NCBI GenBank assembly: GCA_964019335.1
Contig: OZ025662.1
Span: 310,001-374,000 of the forward strand
Source: Diplonema japonicum
Lineage: Eukaryota > Euglenozoa > Diplonemea > Diplonemida > Diplonemidae
Direction of reading: 5' to 3'
Length of the DNA stretch: 64,000 nucleotides
Positions 1 to 10,907 of the stretch are shown here, piece after piece. Position 1 is the first letter of the stretch, and every line of letters begins with the position of its first letter. The position numbers and the translations under genes are program-made. The notes below the pieces were generated by a model. That model was not told the origin of the DNA. It ran no database searches and saw only the letters and a list, made by a program, of their open reading frames with translations.

Positions 1-343
1 GTCCTGCATGTTGGGAGTGCTGGTATTGTCAAAAGATGGCCGGCTCCTCACCCCCCCGCTCCACACTGTTCTAGCGTCCCTCACCGTTCAGAAAATCCTA
101 TCGTTTGAAAGCCAGCTGGTCCAAGAATGGGCCATCACCTCCGCTTCTGTTGAACCGATCCCCCTCGAGACCTGCCGTAAGGCGAAAGAGTTGATATTGG
201 TCGGTGGAGATACACACATCTTCCCCATCACCTCTTTAGACGGGGAGCCCATCGGGACAGGGTCACCAGGCACGGTTTACCACCACATTGTGGAGCTCAT
301 TAGGAAAGACTTTGAAACTGGTTCTGAGACGCATAATGTTTAG
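1..343 (+). CDS. C-terminal part of a class IV PLP-dependent aminotransferase (5' end outside window)
   Basis: The frame is open from base 2 to the TAG ending at 343 and encodes about 113 residues. It shows the C-terminal pattern of fold-type IV PLP enzymes (branched-chain aminotransferase, D-amino-acid transaminase, aminodeoxychorismate lyase): a G-x-L-L-T-P-P segment, a hydrophobic helix ending in VQEWAI, a cysteine/lysine-rich helix, the strand LILVGGDTHIFPIT, and the loop GEPIGTGSPGT that in this family holds the PLP phosphate or closes the active site. The PLP-binding lysine lies upstream and cannot be seen, so the exact substrate cannot be assigned. The gene runs in the same direction as everything downstream. 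Confidence 0.55.
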   Translation, partial: SCMLGVLVLSKDGRLLTPPLHTVLASLTVQKILSFESQLVQEWAITSASVEPIPLETCRKAKELILVGGDTHIFPITSLDGEPIGTGSPGTVYHHIVELIRKDFETGSETHNV

Positions 344-792
344 GAGTCGTCGTGGGAGCACCGAGGATGATAAAAGTCATAAGAACCACCCCCCTCCACA
401 TCTCCCTGCGGTTTCAGAGGGATTTCAACAAAGAAAAGCCCGATTAATTTGGTTCTTTTCTTTTTTTTTTTTTTTTTCGTTCCCGTTTCTCCTCCTTTCA
501 ACCGAGTAGAATTCTGAAACCCCTCCAAACGTTTTCTTTCACTTTTTTTAACCTTCCCCTCCGATCCCCCCCCCCCCCCCCCCGATGCATGCTAAGCGAA
601 ACGAAGCAAGTGAGATGACCGCTTCTTTTTCGTTTCCCGCTTCTGTTCCATTTACTTTTAAAGAAGGACAAAAAAAAATAGGCAAGAAAAAAGCTTGTAC
701 CTGTCCCAAATTAACTTCTTCCCCCCTTCTCCCCCTCTGCATTGCCATCGTTATCAATTCAATTGCATCACAGGAGGGTCAGTTCCAGGAAG
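344..792. other. Intergenic spacer with pyrimidine runs
   Basis: No gene is seen. The spacer holds a T run near 458-477 and a C run near 567-582. A pyrimidine-rich stretch (about 718-760) followed by a CACAG ending at 772 could be the splice acceptor used to trim the 5' end of the next transcript. Confidence 0.5.
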
Positions 793-2872
793 ATGAAGAG
801 ATGCCTTAGGGCGTTATCTTGCGGAAAGCGAGGGAAGAAGGAAAAGGAAGAAGAAAGTAAGAAAGAAGAACGACAGCGCCTTAGAGAAGGACGACCCGAG
901 GTGTCAGTGAGGACAGGCTCGCCAGTGACAGAGGGCTCCCCGAGGTTTAGATACCACAGTAGGAACAGTGGAAGTAGCGCGCCTGTGTCGGGGTCTGTCA
1001 AAGGATTCCACATAGGACCTGTGCCTTCTCCTAGCAGGAGAGGTGTATCAGGGTCTGGGTCGGGGATGGGGATGGGGATGAGCCGCAGCACCCCCACCTT
1101 GTCAGGCCCCAGCCCAGCTCCCGCACCCAGCTCTGTTCTACAACAACACCAGAGCCGCACAGGCAGCTACGAAACCTACATCTCCCGCAAAGACGCTCTG
1201 GTCAAGGAACTCCGCGAGGCTGCTGCCTCCATCCCACCACCCTCCTCAGCTTCTCTTATCGCAAGGTCCGTGTCCCGCGCCAGGTCATCGACACCTGTCC
1301 TCACACCAAGGAACCCCGACCAGGCGGCTGCACCTGCATCCATTCCATCAGCCACGATGCCCTCGATCAGCCCACCACAAGCAGTCCAGCCCACCATTCG
1401 CCAGCCATCGCAGCTGCGCGCACGAAGCAGCAGCAAAGAAAAGCTCGCGCCCGCAGCTGTGAATGACGAGGACGGCCCAGGGTATACAGATGTTCTTGAT
1501 GAGCTGCTGAAGAAACGTGCTTCGCAGCCCCACAGGTTCATCGACACAGACAAGAACGCGATCACCACAATTGGCTGCAAGGGTGCCGTGCCTCCTCCTG
1601 CTGCCCATATGAGGAAGCCAACTCCCCCACCTCCTGCAGCCCCGCCCTCGCAAGTGCCGGGCAAACCACTGGGCATCCCCCCTCCCCCCCCTCCTCCTCA
1701 GATGGACAAGATCCTTGCGGAGATCCAGGCGCATGGCGCGTCGAACCTGAAGCCGATGAAGGAGGCCAGCGTGTCCCCGATATGGGAGCTGCAGTCGACG
1801 CGCTCTGCCTCGCCAGTGGGCTGCCCGTCGACGTCGCTGCCGAGGACATCACATCAGGCGGCGCTGATGGAGCTGGTGTCGCCAAACGACAACAGGCAGT
1901 CGATCCAGAGGATATCGCTGGAGAGCAACAGGTCACAGGAGGTGAGGAGGTCGGAGCCACCGGCAATGCTCGCAGAGGCGTGGAGGGGCCCTTCGGCAGT
2001 GTGGAGGGACGGTTCGGTATCGCTTCCTCCTCAGGACGCGCACAACACGACACATGAAACGCATGTAACCCGGGAGACAGAGGAGACACAGGAGGTGGAA
2101 CTGTCATCAGGGTCACCGCTTGTATTGGACGACTCGCCGCAGCACAACTGCTCGCTGTCGACGTCGTCGATCCCGCCCTTCGTGGTGGCAGCGGGGGTGT
2201 CGCCAGCAGCAACACACCAGCCATCGTGCATCCCGCCTGCAGTACCAACAGAGGTGGTGACCCTTCGCCTGGACCACGGTGACGAGTACAAGGGAACGGT
2301 GAAGGCAGGTGTGCCGCACGGCAAAGGCGTCATGCGGTACACCAATGGGAACAGCTACGAAGGGGACCTCAAGGAAGGGCTGAAGTGGGGCAGGGGCGTC
2401 TTCTCCTGGAGGAACGGCGATTGCTACAAAGGGGAGTTTGTGAAGGACGTGTTCCACGGGCACGGGACCTTCACCTTCTCCAACTCGACGCAGACCTACA
2501 CAGGCGCCTTCAGGAACGGCATCTTCATAGGCCCCATGCCTGGTGCGGATGGAACAACACGGGCAACATCTTCTGACCCAGGAGCCCCACCGTCTCAAGC
2601 ACCGTCCCCTTCTGTGCATTACCCATTCTACCATAGGTCCGTTACTCCTGGTGACGAGGACCGTGGGGTGATACAACTTGACGTCTCTGCTCCTGATGCT
2701 GATGGACTGGCACCTTACTGGCCCGACTTGCCATGGAGTGAGGCCAATGATGAGGTGTGTTCGAAAATGAGATTGAGAAAAAAAAAAAAAAAAAAAAAAA
2801 AAAAAACAATAGAAGCCGAAGGGCAGCCGTGGCATCTACAACACTCTTCACTCCACACCGCAAGCACCTTAG
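793..2872 (+). CDS. MORN-repeat protein with long proline/serine-rich N-terminal region
   Basis: The predicted product is about 673 residues. An in-frame ATG lies at 742, but a good AG acceptor at 772 makes the ATG at 793 the more likely start. The first 490 residues are low-complexity, rich in Ser, Pro and Arg, with several polyproline stretches. About residues 498-583 hold three MORN motifs plus a partial fourth (YKGTVKAGVPHGKG, YEGDLKEGLKWGRG, YKGEFVKDVFHGHG). MORN repeats act at membrane-cytoskeleton junctions in protists. A 58-nt intron (2755-2812, GTGTG...CAATAG, mostly poly-A) is inferred near the 3' end. Removing it replaces a poly-Lys tail with a short ordinary C-terminus ending at 2872; without it the frame runs to 2886. 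The specific function is unknown. Confidence 0.75.
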
Positions 2873-3437
2873 GGGTGGCTGTTTAAAATCGGGGAAAAAA
2901 ATTGTCAAGAAGATCAGAACCCATGAAATCAGGATGTTTGTTTTTCTTCATCTTTCGTTTTACTATTGTGCCGCCCTCTACCTCCCACTGTTAGATGTAC
3001 AGCGCCCCTTGTTTTTTTGCTTCTTAAAATAAGTTCTTTTTTAAAAAAAAAAGAAAACGAGGCAAGGCCATTTCGTAAGGAACAAATCCATTCAAAGCAA
3101 ATCGGATTCTTTCCCGCTCGTCCCTTCTCCCTTTTTTTTGTTCCCCATCCCCCCCCCTCCCACTTCCTCGAACCCTTATTCAAATACTGCTTTGGGTGTG
3201 TTGTGTTATTCAAACTTATTACCCCTCCCTTTTTTATAGATCTTTTTCTTTTGTAATGATACCACTATTATTCCTTCCCCCCCCCCCCCCCCACCTTGAA
3301 GCAGTAGCATATAAAGTAGATTTTGTAGAATTTCTTTTTTTTTTTTATATATTTCCCGTTTTATTTTCTATATTTCCCCGTGCATCCTTCACAATTCTAA
3401 CAAACAAAAGGTGTGAGAAACAAACAAAAAAAAAAAA
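2873..3437. other. Intergenic spacer, homopolymer-rich
   Basis: No gene is seen. The region has A and T runs, a C run near 3278-3292, a T-rich stretch (3333-3375) and AG dinucleotides before the next ATG. A run of about 12 A abuts the start codon at 3438. Confidence 0.5.
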
Positions 3438-4385
3438 ATGTCGATAATAAATAAAGATCTTTTGGTCAGCAATTTGGAGACGTACAAAGTGCGGCAAGAT
3501 TTCGCCCGCGAAGTGTCTGTTGTGAAAATCCCTGCAGGGTTTGGAGGAAGGCTGGTGGTGTCCGACGACACAGACGAGGTGTACATTGTGAAGAATGGGA
3601 CCAGCTACGATCTAAACGGGACAGAGCGAGCAACAGCTCAGAAGAGGTACCAAGACTCACTCGACGAAAGGGTTTTGGTGGAAAACCAAGACGGCACAGC
3701 TGTTGTAACAAATCGAAGAGTCGTGAACACAACAACAGGAACAGAGCTCAAGGAAGGCGAGGACACATGGAACGACTCCGCCGTTCTTATCAACGGCAGG
3801 ATTTTAGCAGTAAATGCGGAACATTCGGAAACGTGCGACGAACCAAACCAAGTGAAAAAACTTGTAACCTTTACCGAAGAGGACGGTACCTGGACTAAGC
3901 AAGTTTTGGACACCGAATCCCTTGCTGTTCTTAGCCTTGACCCTTTTAACAAAATGGCAGTTTTGGGGTTTCTCACCGATGTGGCTTTGTGCACCATCGA
4001 TGGTACCACGGTGTCGCATCATAGCCACTTTGAAGGTTTTAAACTGATGGCAACTACACGCCCCACGCCGGCTGTTGTGTCATTTAGCGTACCTTCGCAG
4101 GTGTACGGGGTTATTTCTGAGTTTTCCGGATTCACGATTTTCTCTCGAGCCTCGCGGACGGCGCCCATAGGGAATCAGATTACCTTCCCGCTTCCTGATG
4201 GGTTGCTTTCTGTGTTCTGTCGGGAGACTCCTACTGGTTGTACGGTGCTTGCGCTTACTACGTCTTCCTTGCACACTTTCGAGGTTGCGCACCCCACAGA
4301 ACCGCAGCCTATCGATAACGGTGCCGTTGACACTGCCGCTCTGGCGAGGATCAACGCTGTTTTGTCTGCGGGTGGTGAGTGGTGA
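3438..4385 (+). CDS. Protein of unknown function, beta-strand-rich
   Basis: A 315-residue frame with no intron needed. The ATG is immediately preceded by a poly-A stretch, as in several genes here, and in-frame reading upstream is low-complexity. I do not recognise a family. The sequence alternates short hydrophobic strands with turns rich in Gly, Asp, Thr and Asn, which suggests an all-beta fold, possibly a propeller, although no WD or Kelch signature is visible. There is no signal peptide, membrane segment or coiled coil. Codon use resembles that of the neighbours. Coding status rests on frame length and normal composition. Confidence 0.6.
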   Translation: MSIINKDLLVSNLETYKVRQDFAREVSVVKIPAGFGGRLVVSDDTDEVYIVKNGTSYDLNGTERATAQKRYQDSLDERVLVENQDGTAVVTNRRVVNTTTGTELKEGEDTWNDSAVLINGRILAVNAEHSETCDEPNQVKKLVTFTEEDGTWTKQVLDTESLAVLSLDPFNKMAVLGFLTDVALCTIDGTTVSHHSHFEGFKLMATTRPTPAVVSFSVPSQVYGVISEFSGFTIFSRASRTAPIGNQITFPLPDGLLSVFCRETPTGCTVLALTTSSLHTFEVAHPTEPQPIDNGAVDTAALARINAVLSAGGEW

Positions 4386-4422
4386 TCGTCAGACAACTGA
4401 AAACTTATTTTTTTTTTTTCTC

Positions 4423-4467
<45 letters not shown>

Positions 4468-5144
4468 ATTTTTTACCCTCCACGCACGCGTTGCGAACTG
4501 GCTTGTCCTCGACTGTCCATTCTCTGATTGAAATGGATCTTCCGCCCGCGGCATCCGGCTGAGCTTTTTCACCACCTAGTCGTCGATGATGTCGCAATGG
4601 TGCTCACAGTGCCCGGTCCCTCGATCACGCCGCTCCTCGGGTAGGGCGTGTGTCCAGTACACGTCGCTGTCACCCGTCAAAGGAGAAAAAAAAAAAAAAA
4701 AAAAAAAAAAAAACGAATTTTTTGGTTCGGTTCTAACCTCTGATGAAAAAAAAAAATTTTTTTTTTGTCTTTTGCCCCCTCCCCGCGGACTCTGGGTTTG
4801 TTTTTCTTTGTTCTCTTTCTTCACCCCGTTCTTTTCTGTCTTCACCCTCGTTTAGCTCCTTTTTTTTCTTTTTTTCCATCCTTACTTTTTTTTTCCTTTC
4901 CCCCCTCCACCTTGCCCTTTTTTCAAAAAAGAAAAAAGAAAAGGTGTAAAGTGCCAAACAATCAGCAAAGCTTGTGGAATGAGAACACCGGTCACGAGTA
5001 CCCGAGCAACCGGTGAGTGTCTCGAGACACTTCCAACCCACCTAGTGGGTGCGGCGAAAAAGAAGTAGAATTTAAAAAAGATTTTTTAAAAAAAAAAGGA
5101 AATAAATAACGAACAACAACTAAATTTAAAAAAAAGAAAAAAAA
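4386..5144. other. Intergenic spacer with an ordinary-composition island
   Basis: Long T runs (4427-4464) and an A run (4684-4712) frame an island of ordinary composition (about 4480-4680) that could be a 3' UTR or a non-coding RNA. No convincing protein frame is present. A separate structured stretch, annotated below, lies at 4986-5050. Confidence 0.4.
4986..5050. ncRNA. Candidate structured RNA: three consecutive hairpins
   Basis: Three perfect inverted repeats follow each other within 65 nt: CACCGGT (4986-4992) pairing with ACCGGTG (5009-5015) around a 16-nt loop; a 16-nt perfect palindrome AGTGTCTCGAGACACT (5016-5031); and ACCCAC (5036-5041) pairing with GTGGGT (5045-5050) around a 3-nt loop. 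This GC-rich island sits in otherwise homopolymeric DNA 95 nt before the phosducin-like gene. It could be a small non-coding RNA or a structured 5' leader. I cannot match it to a known RNA family. Confidence 0.35.
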
Positions 5145-6014
5145 ATGTCTGGAAACTGTCTCCGAAATGCGAGCAACGAGATCGTGACCACCGAATGGGA
5201 GGACATCCAGTACAAGCACGGGAACAAGGTGTGCAAAAGGGGAGAAGAAAGAAAAAAAAAAAAAAAATAGGTAGGAAAGTACGCGACACAAGAAGAAGAG
5301 ATCAACAGACAGAAACAAATGACAGACATGATAGAGGAGGCCATCGACAACTACGACCCGCTGGAGCACAGGACGATGGAGGAGGTATTGGATTTTCTAC
5401 TACTACTACCTGACACACAACCACAGCTCGATGAAATGCTGCAAGAAGACGGCCGTGGGGACGACGATGAGGACGCAGTGGTGGCCTACAGAAGGCTGAG
5501 ACGTCAAGAAATGCTGGAGAAGCAACAGGGGCACAGGTTCGACGGCATCAGAATGATCACTAAGCCCGAGTACGTGGACGAGGTGAGCAAGGCAGCAGAA
5601 GGTGTGTGGGTGGTCTGCTTGTTGATCGAAGAAGGAAACGTGAAATGTATGAAATTAATGAAGCCGATGGGAGAGGTGGCCGAACAACACCCAAATGTGA
5701 AATTTGTGTCCATCAAATCGACGGATGCCGTGGAGAACTTCCCCAAGGCGAACCTTCCCTGTGTTCTCATGTACAACTCGGGTGAGATGAAACGGCAGCT
5801 TGTTGGGCTTCAGGCTTGGGCCGAAGAGGGCCGCAACCCAACTGTCGACTCTGTTGAGTCCGCTTTGCGTCTCGCCGGCCCCTTGCGTTCAGCCAAACCC
5901 CGCTCTTCATCCGACTCGGAGGATGAAGATGATGAAGACGAAGTCGAACGCGGCCCCTCCGCCATGGGCAGGCAAGGCCGCCAGTCTGGCCGATCAAAAT
6001 TTTCTCTGATGTGA
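5145..6014 (+). CDS. Phosducin-like protein (PhLP2/PDCL3 type)
   Basis: About 275 residues after removing a 42-nt intron (5229-5270, GTGTG...AATAG with a poly-A body). Exon 1 supplies the family hallmark TEWEDIQYKHGN. Exon 2 continues with an acidic helix, a YRRLRRQEM helix, and a thioredoxin-like domain (roughly residues 105-215) that includes WVVCLLIEEG, VKFVSIKS and NLPCVLMYNSGE. The CxxC redox motif of true thioredoxins is absent, as is normal for phosducin-like proteins. The tail is acidic and serine-rich (SSDSEDEDDEDE), a likely CK2 target. Family members are co-chaperones of the CCT chaperonin for actin and tubulin folding. The ATG at 5145 follows an A-rich leader. Confidence 0.85.
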
Positions 6015-6296
6015 GCAAAAAATATATTGGAAAAAAAAATTTTTTTTTCTTTTTTATCCCTTTGTGCCGTTTTTTTTTTTTATTTTTATTATTTCCCTAG
6101 CAAAAATTTTCCTTAGTTTGAATTTTTTTTTGTCTTTTTTTTTTTGTTTTTTTTTTTTTTTTTTCCCTCACTCTTCGCGGCTAGTTAGTTTTTTTTTTTC
6201 CCTTTTTCTTTTTTACGCTATAAATAACTATTTAGTTTCAAAGAAGAAAAAAAAAGAAGAAAATTCTGTTAAAACCCTTCAATCAGGCTATGGTAG

Positions 6297-9200
6297 ATGG
6301 GATGCGTAATATTGAGTACGAGCTTAGTGGCCGTGCTTGGCCAGGTAAACAGCTGCGACGACGGGTGGGCGGGAATAGAGTGTGGTGTGAGGTGTGAAAC
6401 ATGCTCACACGGCACGAGCAGCTGCGGCTCAGAAGGCAACGGACAATGCGAGTGTCTAGAAGGGTGGACCGGTGCTTTGTGTAACCAAGGCACAGGCATT
6501 GCAGGACGAGCAAAACCCGCTTGCTGGTGTGTGCCCGGCACACCTGACACATGCCCACCCAACTCATGCACCCCCTCACCAGAACCTCTAATCAATGATA
6601 GACTAGCCTTCTCCACCACCTCACCTATACAAGACATAGATATCTTCACTTCAACTATAGAGTCAGCCCTGTGCACAGGAAACTGCACAACTGTAACGGC
6701 ATACCAACTATCGACAGAGATGACAGGTGACACGGCGTCTTACTTGATAAAGCTGGGCAACCCTCCCGATGCAACAACCTTGCAAGAGGTCTTGCTGGCG
6801 ATTCAAGAGCATCTGACAACACTAGATACTGTTGAGAAGCTGTCCATCACACTGCTATGCGAAGGGTCCTTCGATGGGCCGTGTTCAACGGCTACAGTGA
6901 CGGTCAGCAACGAGGAAGCGTCGGGAGGGAATGGAAAGGTGACGCACCTTCTTGTAAAAATAACGGACGAGGAGGCAACAAACCCCACAACCAAACAAGA
7001 CATCACCACATCAATGGACGTCTGCTGGTGTGCTGTGGGTGAAGGCTGTCAATCAAAAGAGCTCAGCTGTTCCATCACCTCTACCGATATCATGCTCAAC
7101 ACAACCCATCTACTCATCACTGGGATGAACCGCAGCGACACCGACCTTGCTTTACGCGAGATATTCAATTCCTGGAAGCTCCCGATGTGGATTCAATTAA
7201 TATGCGATTCGTCTGTTAACTGCAACGACACGATTCGTGCCACCATAGACAACTCAACAGACACACTGTCATCGACGTCGACTGTGACAGCATCTTTGGT
7301 CACACCTACTGAGATTGTTGTTGTTGACACCCCTACGCCGCCTGTTTTGTTGCGCAACCTCATCGTCGTCTTGAGCTTCACAACCGAAATCGATTTTAAT
7401 GACGGGCAGAAAAGTATCTTTCGAGGTGAGCTTTCCTCCGCAGGGGCGTGCTACTGTGCAAAGCCCTGCCCTGTCCAGCGGTGTTCAATTTCCTCCGACC
7501 AAATTATTATCAGCGACTACGCAATGAAATCCCCCGGCGCGTTACACGTCATGGTGACAGTGGCGGAGCACAACAGCACTGATATCCATTCCATCCTCAC
7601 GGAGATTTGGACTGTTTGGGATGCCGGTTCGTTTCAGTGGGACAAGGTAATGTTTATCGCAAGGTGTTACCTCGATTGCGAAGCCGTCCCGAAGTACACG
7701 CTGGAGCCCACGAGCGAGCCGACCGTGGAAACGCCTGTCCCGGTTTTGCTTGGACATTTCGTTCACGAGCTGCAGTTCGACCTTGATTTCCAAAACCCAA
7801 ACGATTTCATCATCGGAACCTTCAGGTCTGCGCTCACCACGGCATTGCAAACATGCTGGTGTGCAGACACCTGCACATCTCAGATAACCTGCCCGCCGCT
7901 CAGCTTCGACATCAACCCCAAGACAAGCACCGTAGCATCGTCACTCCCTGTCACCGTCTCTACAAATGCTTCCTCGTACCAGTTGCAACATCTTGCTCTC
8001 ACGGCCATCTTCTTACAATGGAAGCAAGGGACGCTCACCTATACAGACATCCAAACTATCACAAGACTGTGCTACGAGACGTGTCTTGCCTACACCCCAC
8101 CACCGCCTGACTATAACATTGAAAGTGTGCGCTGTGTTCTCGTCTACGACGCTGTACAGTTCAGCAGGTATTTTAAAGGGGAAACGAGGAGTATTTTCTT
8201 TTTTATTTCCTATACAGTTATGTGCAGCACTTCAAGACAGCCATTCTTACCGCCATGCACCCTTGTTGGTGCTCCCCTGCGCTGCTTGATCCCGACACCT
8301 GCACTTGCAATTTAGATGCTGTGCTCTTGGTGGTCAAGGCAATCACGCCTTCCTCTAGGAAGGCTGCCTTGCTTGGAGCCCGCGTCACCGTCACTGTCGA
8401 GATCACAGGGTTTTCTGCGAGTGTTACAATGAGCGGTCTCGCTGAGATACTGCGAGTGGCACAGTACTTGGTGTGTAGCAGATATTAATGTTTTCTTCTT
8501 CCTTTTTTTTTTTTTTTTAATTCAATTCACAGCCCACCATTGTGGAAGCAGTGCCTATTTGTTCGACTGCAACTTGTGTCATCCCTGACACAGTCTCAGT
8601 CCCCACCCCCCCGCCACCTGACTCGAAGCTCTTCGAGTACTTGACGTGTGTCCCTGCCGTCTCGACTCGTGTATCGGATGTCGTCACCGATGCCCTTGTG
8701 ATCATGTCCAACTACACTGAAGAACACCCGTGCTGGTGCACAGGGGACACCTCAGCAGGGTGTGTGGACTGTCAGGTGTCAGAGGCAGATGTGAATCTGA
8801 CCTCGAGTGGCCCTATCTGGCAGCTCTCCTTCAAGCGGCTTCTCCCACCTGCTCGCAGCACTGCGTTGCGCGTTATCTACAATGCGTGGTCCGAGAATGG
8901 AACGGTATGCAGCGTGGTCCCTATCACCGCACTACAGGCGTGGCTTGCTTCCTTTGATGCTTTGTGCTACGGCACTTGTGACCTGCCAACCCAGGAGCCT
9001 ACTCTGGCGCCCGTTCCAATGGACACAGCGGCACCCCGCACTGTGGTTCCTACTGTTGCCCCGACCCCTGCACCCCCCCAGACAAAAGCGCCGCCCCCGC
9101 CGCCTACCACGAACTACCCCGAGAGTCCTGTCGACGTTTCCCTCTCGATGGAGGTATGTACATGTGCACCGCACACCTTCGCAGATGTGGATCTGGTACG

Positions 9201-9304
9201 CGTTGATCTGCACGTGCGTCTGTGCTGTGTTCGCAGGTGTAGCCGCCACGTGTTTGTATGTGTTCAGTATAGCGACCGACACCACTGCACAGGGAGCTCA
9301 ATAA
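6297..9304 (+). CDS. Large cysteine-rich type I membrane protein with EGF-like start and six CWC modules
   Basis: About 954 residues after removing three introns: 8168-8217 (50 nt), 8471-8532 (62 nt, T-rich, CACAG end) and 9154-9184 (31 nt). The product starts with a signal peptide (MGCVILSTSLVAVLGQ), followed by EGF-like cysteines (CDDGWAGIEC, CECLEGWTGALC). Six modules each begin with C-W/Y-C, at about residues 76, 243, 385, 520, 639 and 774, and are mostly 120-165 residues apart. Pro/Thr-rich linkers separate the later ones. Removing the 31-nt intron shifts the frame into a hydrophobic helix (MWIWYALICTCVCAVFAGVA), a single transmembrane span close to the C-terminus; without it the frame ends at 9327 in a Cys/Arg-rich tail. 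N-glycosylation sequons are frequent. It is probably a cell-surface receptor or adhesin. I do not recognise the CWC module. Confidence 0.75.
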
Positions 9305-9368
9305 CTTTACAGCAATTCATGAAGTAGGTGGTAACCAGGACCATGGACAGAGCTTGCAACAAGGGCAG

Positions 9369-10238
9369 ATGGGACAACAAGAGCAGCCCAAGTTCGTAGG
9401 CGACGCGGAGAGCGACGAGGACAACATAGAAGTGGCGGTGAACGCGTTCGGGAATGAGGCTGTGCCAGCGGCGGAGCAGCTGCCCGCAGACCAGCCGAAA
9501 ATGGGGATCATCGAAAAACTGGATATGCTAAAAGAGCAGAATAAGCAAGTAGCGAGACCGGCACCGACTCCGTTGGCGCTGCTGGATGATTCGGAAGAGG
9601 AGTCAGAGGATGACGATGACAGACGGCACCGCGAGAAAAAGGAGCGAAAGAAGGAAAGGAAGGAGAAGAAGAGGGAATCGAAGCTGTCTATCAAATCGGA
9701 CAGAACCGACAAAAAAGACTCCCGCAGCAGGTCTAGCAGCAAGTCTCAAGTTCTCGAGGCTACGATCGAGGTGGTGACAACCCCGCGAAATGCAAGGGGG
9801 TCCGTGAAGGGTTCCTCTGTGGAGGAGAAAGAGATCCCTGCACCCGTACCTGTTGTGCAAGATGGCGATGATGAAGAAGAAGAAGAGGAGGATAGGAAAT
9901 CGCACAAGTCCAAAAAGGAAAAGAAGGCTAAAGATGGTGAAGATGATGAAGAGAGAAAGAAGAAAAAAGCGGAAAAGAAGGAGAGGAAAAAGCGGCGATC
10001 TTTGGAAGGGACCGTTGACATGGAGGAGGAGCTGAGGAAAAAAGAAGAAAAAAAACGGAAAAAACAAGAACGGAGGGAGGCAGAGGAAGCAGACCCCGAA
10101 GCGAGGAAAAAAAGAAAGGAGAAGAAGGAAAGAAAGAAAAGCCTGCAAGAAAAAGAACCGAAAGAAAAAAAAGAAAAGAAACGAAAGAAATCCAAGCATG
10201 AAGGGCAAGAAGAGGGTACCAGGGAAGAAGAACCCTGA
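9369..10238 (+). CDS. Highly charged Lys/Glu-rich protein
   Basis: About 289 residues from the first in-frame ATG (9369); a short out-of-frame ATG frame starts at 9343. The first 75 residues are acidic and ordinary in composition. From about residue 80 the protein is dominated by KKERKKERKE-type and EEEEE segments, with serine-rich patches (SRSRSSSKS). No domain is visible. Such tails are common in nucleolar or chromatin proteins, but that is inference. Only 64 nt separate this ATG from the stop of the membrane-protein gene. Confidence 0.6.
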   Translation: MGQQEQPKFVGDAESDEDNIEVAVNAFGNEAVPAAEQLPADQPKMGIIEKLDMLKEQNKQVARPAPTPLALLDDSEEESEDDDDRRHREKKERKKERKEKKRESKLSIKSDRTDKKDSRSRSSSKSQVLEATIEVVTTPRNARGSVKGSSVEEKEIPAPVPVVQDGDDEEEEEEDRKSHKSKKEKKAKDGEDDEERKKKKAEKKERKKRRSLEGTVDMEEELRKKEEKKRKKQERREAEEADPEARKKRKEKKERKKSLQEKEPKEKKEKKRKKSKHEGQEEGTREEEP

Positions 10239-10907
10239 GAACTTTGATATAAAAAAAAGAGTATTTGAGGCTTACCTCCCTCCAGTCCCACCTTGCTTAT
10301 TTGTACAGTATTACATTATTACAGATAGTACATCCGGCTTTCCATTCAAGGAACTTCTTCTCCCTTCCCCCTGTTCAATGTTATTCGTCACTCTTCGATT
10401 CTTTTACAAGAAGCGAGAATAGAAGAAAAATAGAAGGAAAAAAAAAAGTCAGAAGGTTTTCAAGATTTCTCTTGGTACGGAAGGGGAAATAAATTTATTT
10501 TCGGAGTTTTTGAAGGCATCCCCCCCCCCTCCCCCCCAGCCGAGGACATCTTCCGAATGCCTATTTCTTCTCCCCCCCCCCCTCACCTTATTTATCTCTT
10601 TTATTGTTCTTTTAAGAACCAATACACATTATGAGTCTAGTTTTCTTTTTCTTTTATTTTTTTTCCTTGCCCATTTACACCTCCCCCTCCCCCCTCCCAC
10701 TAAATTATTATTCCCCCCCCCCATCTCTAAAACCTATCTGGTCAATCTTGTGGACTTGCGAAAAAAAAAAAAAAGAAAGACTGCTCGTGTTCAATCATTG
10801 AAGTGCGTCGTGAATCGAGGTCATTGCAGTCCAATTTTGAAGAAAAAAAAAAAGAAAAAAAAAAGAAAAAAAAACAGCAACAGGACGGGTGAGTGATTTC
10901 TTTCTTC
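10239..10907. other. Intergenic spacer, pyrimidine- and A-run-rich
   Basis: No gene is seen. There are many C and T runs at 10519-10720 and A runs at 10760-10875. An AG at about 10882 follows the last A run, before the Aurora kinase start. Confidence 0.5.

Noticed and set aside
742-792. Upstream start of the MORN gene at 742
   Set aside because: A pyrimidine tract and CACAG ending at 772 make this part of the leader more likely; the ATG at 793 follows directly.
2113-2835. A 240-codon - strand frame opposite the MORN gene
   Set aside because: It overlaps the MORN repeats antisense, contains a poly-Phe run from the intron and has no recognisable domain.
4586-4855. Small protein frame in the 4.5-4.9 kb island
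   Set aside because: After about 35 codons it turns into poly-Lys and Phe; no initiation or splicing context supports it.
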